From Euryarchaeota archaeon UBA10 (GTDB lineage: Archaea; Thermoplasmatota; Poseidoniia; Poseidoniales; Poseidoniaceae): 9,160 nt of DNA. The stretch's first letter is position 1, and every line of letters begins with the position of its first letter. This document shows positions 6,081 through 9,160 of this stretch, one piece after another. Both the position numbers and the translations under genes were made by a program. The stretch spans positions 1 to 9,160 of the forward strand of contig DAGO01000077.1 in the NCBI GenBank assembly GCA_002498185.1. Direction: 5' to 3'. The notes beneath the pieces were generated by a model. That model saw only the letters and a program-made list of their open reading frames with translations. It was not told where the DNA came from and did no database searches.

Positions 6081-7646
6081 TCACTCTGGGATGTAATACA
6101 ATTCCACAGAACCTGTACCAAGACTGATTGGCTGACCAACGATAATGTTCTCAGCAACACCAGTTAGGTTGTCTCTCTCTCCGATGATACCTGCCTTTAG
6201 CAAGTGGTTGACGGTAACTTCGAAAGCAGCACGAGCAAGGATTGAGTGCTTGGTACCAGAAACACCGTGGCGACCAATCGCACGAACTTCTCCTTCGCTA
6301 GTCATTACATCTGAAACCATTAGTAAGTGTCTCACGTCAACCTCCAGACGTGCTCCGTCTAGAGTTGCTTGCAATTCATTGACAATTGCTTGACGTGCAG
6401 CCTCAATACCAAGGTACTCGTAAATTTCAATGATGTTGTTTGTGTAAGTTCTAGATCTGTCGATTCCTTCCATGTCAGAAATTCTAGCAAGGTTACTTCC
6501 AATAGTGGACAGGTAATACTCGCCAGTCTTGTCGTCCAACTGAACATTTGCACGCTCAATGTTAGGAACTCCTTTCAAGCGCATGTCTCTAATCTTGTCT
6601 TCGAGTTGTAGAAGTTCGGTGTATGAAGGTGGATTCTCTGCCAAGGTCTTCATGTCCTCTTCGGTCTGAATTCCTGGAATCAATGTCAAAGTAGAAGGAT
6701 TCTTCTCCTTGTCTGCTTCCACGTACAATCTTAGAGCACGCTCTAATTTGTCCTTGACTTCAGCAGGAGTCATTCCCTTCTGCTTTAGGTTACCCTTCTT
6801 CAACTTCAGAACTAATCTTCTCTGAGCAACGTCCGTATCGATATCTGCGATGTTAACTGTAGTAGTAATTTCAATTGCCGCTGCCAATTTCTTAGCAGCA
6901 TCCGCAGATTGACTGTTGTCACCCTGTAGGCGAATGGTCATAGTTGGGGTGTTAGGAACTTTACGAGCATCTACAATTTCGATAATTCTAGGCAGACCCT
7001 GTGTAACGTTAACCGTTGCAACACCCGCATAGTGGAAAGTACGCATAGTCATCTGAGTACCCGGTTCACCAATAGACTGTGCAGTGATAATTCCTGCAGC
7101 CTCGTATGGGTCGATAAGAGCCATTTCTCTTGCCTTTCCTGCTTCAGCAACAAGTGCTTCAGCTTGTTTCTTTGTCAGCTTAGCCATATCTCTATTGTGA
7201 ACTGCTTCAGTCAAATCGTGAATTGTCTGTTGAGAGAACTTGATTCCAGCATCGTCTGCTGCTGCCTTAATCGACTTGAATACAGGGTCTTCTGCCAGCT
7301 CATCGTCATAGATTGAAGGAATGCCTTCAGCATTCATCTCGGGAGTATAAGGCTCCAATTCTTGAACTGTCTTTGCAGTACGGCGGCGGCGTGTTCCACG
7401 GCGCAAGCGAACTGAAGTCGTTGCTGAGTTATCACTGGTTGCATCACGACTTGGTGATGCAGCACCGGAGATAATTCCGTGAATTCTTGCAGCTGTATCT
7501 GAGTCGGTTTCACAGAACTGAGCAATCTCTTGTGCTGTTAGAATCTTCACGTCGTCCCACTTTCTGTCGTCTGCCAACTTGTGGGCAAATTCCTCAGGGA
7601 CAAGCATGTCCATCAATTTCTTTTTGGTTGCGCTCTTGACTACCAT
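6081..7646 (-). CDS. rpoA2: DNA-directed RNA polymerase subunit A''
   Basis: This 521-residue protein is the C-terminal part of the archaeal largest RNA polymerase subunit, which completes the active centre with A'. The conserved core starts near residue 130 and includes PYEAAGIITAQSIGEPGTQM (180-199), the trigger-loop segment TMRTFHYAGVA with catalytic His205, and GLPRIIEIVDARK (217-229). The C terminus keeps the expected jaw/clamp sequence (RHLLMVSDVMTSEG, GRHGVSGTKHSILARAAFE). Archaeal A'' is usually about 380-400 residues; here about 125 extra residues precede the core. They comprise a helical segment (about 10-62), a Ser/Thr linker and a basic patch RLRRGTRRRRT (80-90). The ATG at 7646 overlaps the rpoA1 stop by one base (TGATG) and has a strong GGAGG site 9 nt upstream, so the extension is genuinely encoded. 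Confidence 0.97.
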   Translation of the reverse strand: MVVKSATKKKLMDMLVPEEFAHKLADDRKWDDVKILTAQEIAQFCETDSDTAARIHGIISGAASPSRDATSDNSATTSVRLRRGTRRRRTAKTVQELEPYTPEMNAEGIPSIYDDELAEDPVFKSIKAAADDAGIKFSQQTIHDLTEAVHNRDMAKLTKKQAEALVAEAGKAREMALIDPYEAAGIITAQSIGEPGTQMTMRTFHYAGVATVNVTQGLPRIIEIVDARKVPNTPTMTIRLQGDNSQSADAAKKLAAAIEITTTVNIADIDTDVAQRRLVLKLKKGNLKQKGMTPAEVKDKLERALRLYVEADKEKNPSTLTLIPGIQTEEDMKTLAENPPSYTELLQLEDKIRDMRLKGVPNIERANVQLDDKTGEYYLSTIGSNLARISDMEGIDRSRTYTNNIIEIYEYLGIEAARQAIVNELQATLDGARLEVDVRHLLMVSDVMTSEGEVRAIGRHGVSGTKHSILARAAFEVTVNHLLKAGIIGERDNLTGVAENIIVGQPISLGTGSVELYYIPE

Positions 7647-9160
7647 CAGGCTTCACCTCCTGCTGCTGCTTCAGAATCACCGTCTCCCCAAGATGTGGTT
7701 TCGAAATCTTTGTCACCTCTATCGATGTATTCTTCGTCCTTCATCTTTGTTGGACCGTCTGTGCCTAATGCCTCATCGACTACTACATCGATGTTGAACG
7801 GCTTTCCGTGCACACCACGGCTTGGGTCGATTCCGTCTTCTCCATACGAGAACTGAATAATTCTGTCGGCAGTGTTTCTCACTGACAACTTCTCATCGTC
7901 ATAGACCTTCAAATCATCCATAGCGTTGATTAGTCTTCGCTGCATGTAACCGGACTTACTGGTACGAACCGCTGTATCAACCAATGATTCTCTTCCAGAT
8001 ACTGAAAGCATGAAGAACTCTGTCGGCTCAAGACCACGCTTGAATGATGAGGAAATGAATCCCTTCTCTGTTGCACCTAGTCCGCCACGCTTGAAGTGAG
8101 GCAGTACACGCTGGTGGTAACCACGCTCTAGACGTGCACCACGAACCTTAGCTTGTCCAATACTTCCTGCCATCATGGTCAGGTTATCCATTGAACCTCT
8201 TGCTCCAGAAATTGCCATTCCCACAGCAGCGTTAGAGTTACCTGGGTGGTTCAGTTCTTCCTTTGCAACGTCACCAGCAGCTTGCTTACCTTGGTCTAGG
8301 ATAACCATGATATTCTCTTCTAGTGTTTCCTTAGGGGTTCGTCCAGGTCTGGTTTCGTATCCTCTACCATCCTTTCCGAACTTTTCAAGCTCAGCGCGTA
8401 CTTCAGCACGAGCTTCAGCGTTGTGACGCTCAATTTCGCTCAATGCTTCAGCAGATAGATCTTCATCATCGATACCGGTAGTGAAACCTAGAGAAGTACA
8501 CGCACCAATAGACAGACGAGTGAACTCATCTAGGAACTTTGCACCATCAGATGGACCGTTTGTCTGGACGATTGCATCCAATAGTCTTCCGTCTTCAGCA
8601 CCGATAGCACGCTTGTCAAGTGTTCCTGAAACCTTTCCTTTCTTGACAACTACATCGTCATTGGAACGGCTTCTGAAACGCAAGTGTATGTTTTCAGGTA
8701 TGATAACAGATACCAAATCTTCTCCGTTGAAGTATTCTCCATTTGGACCCTTGTGGATCTCAGGAAGTTCTCCTGTGTAACCAATGTTTCCTAGCATTTC
8801 TAGACCATGGCGCTTCGAAATCTGCGTGTCTGGCCTAGATAGTAGGTATGCTCCAGAAATGTGGTCGTGGATACCGCCGATAACAGCACCACCATATCTT
8901 GGAGTTAGGATGTGTTCTTGAACACGCATCAGTATCTTCGCCTCTGCACGTGCTTCTTCACCCTGAATAACGTGGAGGTTCATTTCGTCACCATCGAAAT
9001 CAGCGTTGTATGGAGTACATACAGCAAGATTGAATCTGAAAGTGTGTCCTTCCATGACTCTGACTTCGTGTACCATCATTGACATTCTGTGTAGAGATGG
9101 CTGTCTGTTGAAGATTACAACGTCACCATCAATCAAGTGTCTCTCAACAAGTAGACCCGG
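7646..9160 (-). CDS. rpoA1: DNA-directed RNA polymerase subunit A' (5' end outside window)
   Basis: The last 504 residues of A' are present; the frame runs open to the window edge, and archaeal A' is usually about 880 residues. The visible start PGLLVERHLIDGD leads into FNRQPSLHRMS and the Mg2+-binding catalytic motif YNADFDGDEM (Asp54, 56 and 58 of the visible part, bases 8981-9007). Next come RYGGAVIGGIHDHISGAY, a charged helical region matching the funnel helices, GARGSMDNLTMMAGSIGQ, LERGYHQRVLPHFKRG, and the bridge helix ending SGYMQRRLINAM. The bridge helix N-terminal segment reads FFMLSVSGRES where most archaea and Pol II have FFFHAMGGREG. The C-terminal tail, about 33 residues, is acidic and Gly/Ala-rich. 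The stop overlaps the rpoA2 start, indicating co-translation with its partner half. Confidence 0.97.
   Translation of the reverse strand, partial: PGLLVERHLIDGDVVIFNRQPSLHRMSMMVHEVRVMEGHTFRFNLAVCTPYNADFDGDEMNLHVIQGEEARAEAKILMRVQEHILTPRYGGAVIGGIHDHISGAYLLSRPDTQISKRHGLEMLGNIGYTGELPEIHKGPNGEYFNGEDLVSVIIPENIHLRFRSRSNDDVVVKKGKVSGTLDKRAIGAEDGRLLDAIVQTNGPSDGAKFLDEFTRLSIGACTSLGFTTGIDDEDLSAEALSEIERHNAEARAEVRAELEKFGKDGRGYETRPGRTPKETLEENIMVILDQGKQAAGDVAKEELNHPGNSNAAVGMAISGARGSMDNLTMMAGSIGQAKVRGARLERGYHQRVLPHFKRGGLGATEKGFISSSFKRGLEPTEFFMLSVSGRESLVDTAVRTSKSGYMQRRLINAMDDLKVYDDEKLSVRNTADRIIQFSYGEDGIDPSRGVHGKPFNIDVVVDEALGTDGPTKMKDEEYIDRGDKDFETTSWGDGDSEAAAGGEA
7653..7660 (-). promoter_or_regulatory. Strong Shine-Dalgarno of rpoA2 within the end of rpoA1
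   Basis: Leftward sequence GGAGGTGAAGCCTG precedes the TGATG overlap. GGAGG (7656-7660) is 9 nt from the ATG and encodes the final Gly-Gly-Glu-Ala codons of A'. Together with the stop/start overlap this points to translational coupling, keeping A' and A'' stoichiometric. Confidence 0.75.

Noticed and set aside
9134..9136. TTG as the start codon of rpoA1
   Set aside because: The frame continues upstream through conserved A' sequence (PGLLVERH) to the window edge, so this TTG is an internal Leu and the gene is truncated by the window.

Overview
The window reads as a piece of an archaeal chromosome, most likely a planktonic euryarchaeon of the Poseidoniales (Marine Group II). The support is a split RNA polymerase largest subunit (A' and A'' as separate genes), an archaeal-type ribosomal protein L30e, and a very large Asp-rich thrombospondin type 3 surface protein with a single membrane anchor, a style I associate with that lineage. 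The lineage call is inference from gene content and moderate base composition; no rRNA is present to confirm it.

Layout: nearly everything is coding. Five tightly packed genes run leftward on the minus strand. From the right edge these are rpoA1 (A', 5' end outside the window), rpoA2 (A'', overlapping rpoA1 by one base as TGATG), rpl30e, an unrecognised 294-residue protein, a 1153-residue membrane-anchored surface protein, and a PqqB-like metallo-beta-lactamase-fold protein. At the left edge a plus-strand gene for a probable exported beta-rich protein, 5' end outside the window, converges on the metallo-beta-lactamase gene and overlaps it by 18 bp.

The right half (about 5743-9160) is information-processing: catalytic RNA polymerase subunits plus L30e, each internal start preceded by a clear Shine-Dalgarno sequence. 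The left half is accessory: a protein of unknown role, a surface protein with a seven-repeat predicted beta-propeller, long Ca2+-binding-type TSP3 repeats, one membrane span and a cytoplasmic Pro/Tyr-rich tail ending in a WW-like motif, and a predicted metal-dependent hydrolase. A perfect 12-bp inverted repeat at the rpl30e stop codon marks the border between the halves.

I see no CRISPR array, tRNA, rRNA, insertion sequence or phage gene. The points most worth a second look are the WW-like cytoplasmic tail, the border hairpin, the long N-terminal extension of A'', and an altered stretch at the start of the A' bridge helix.
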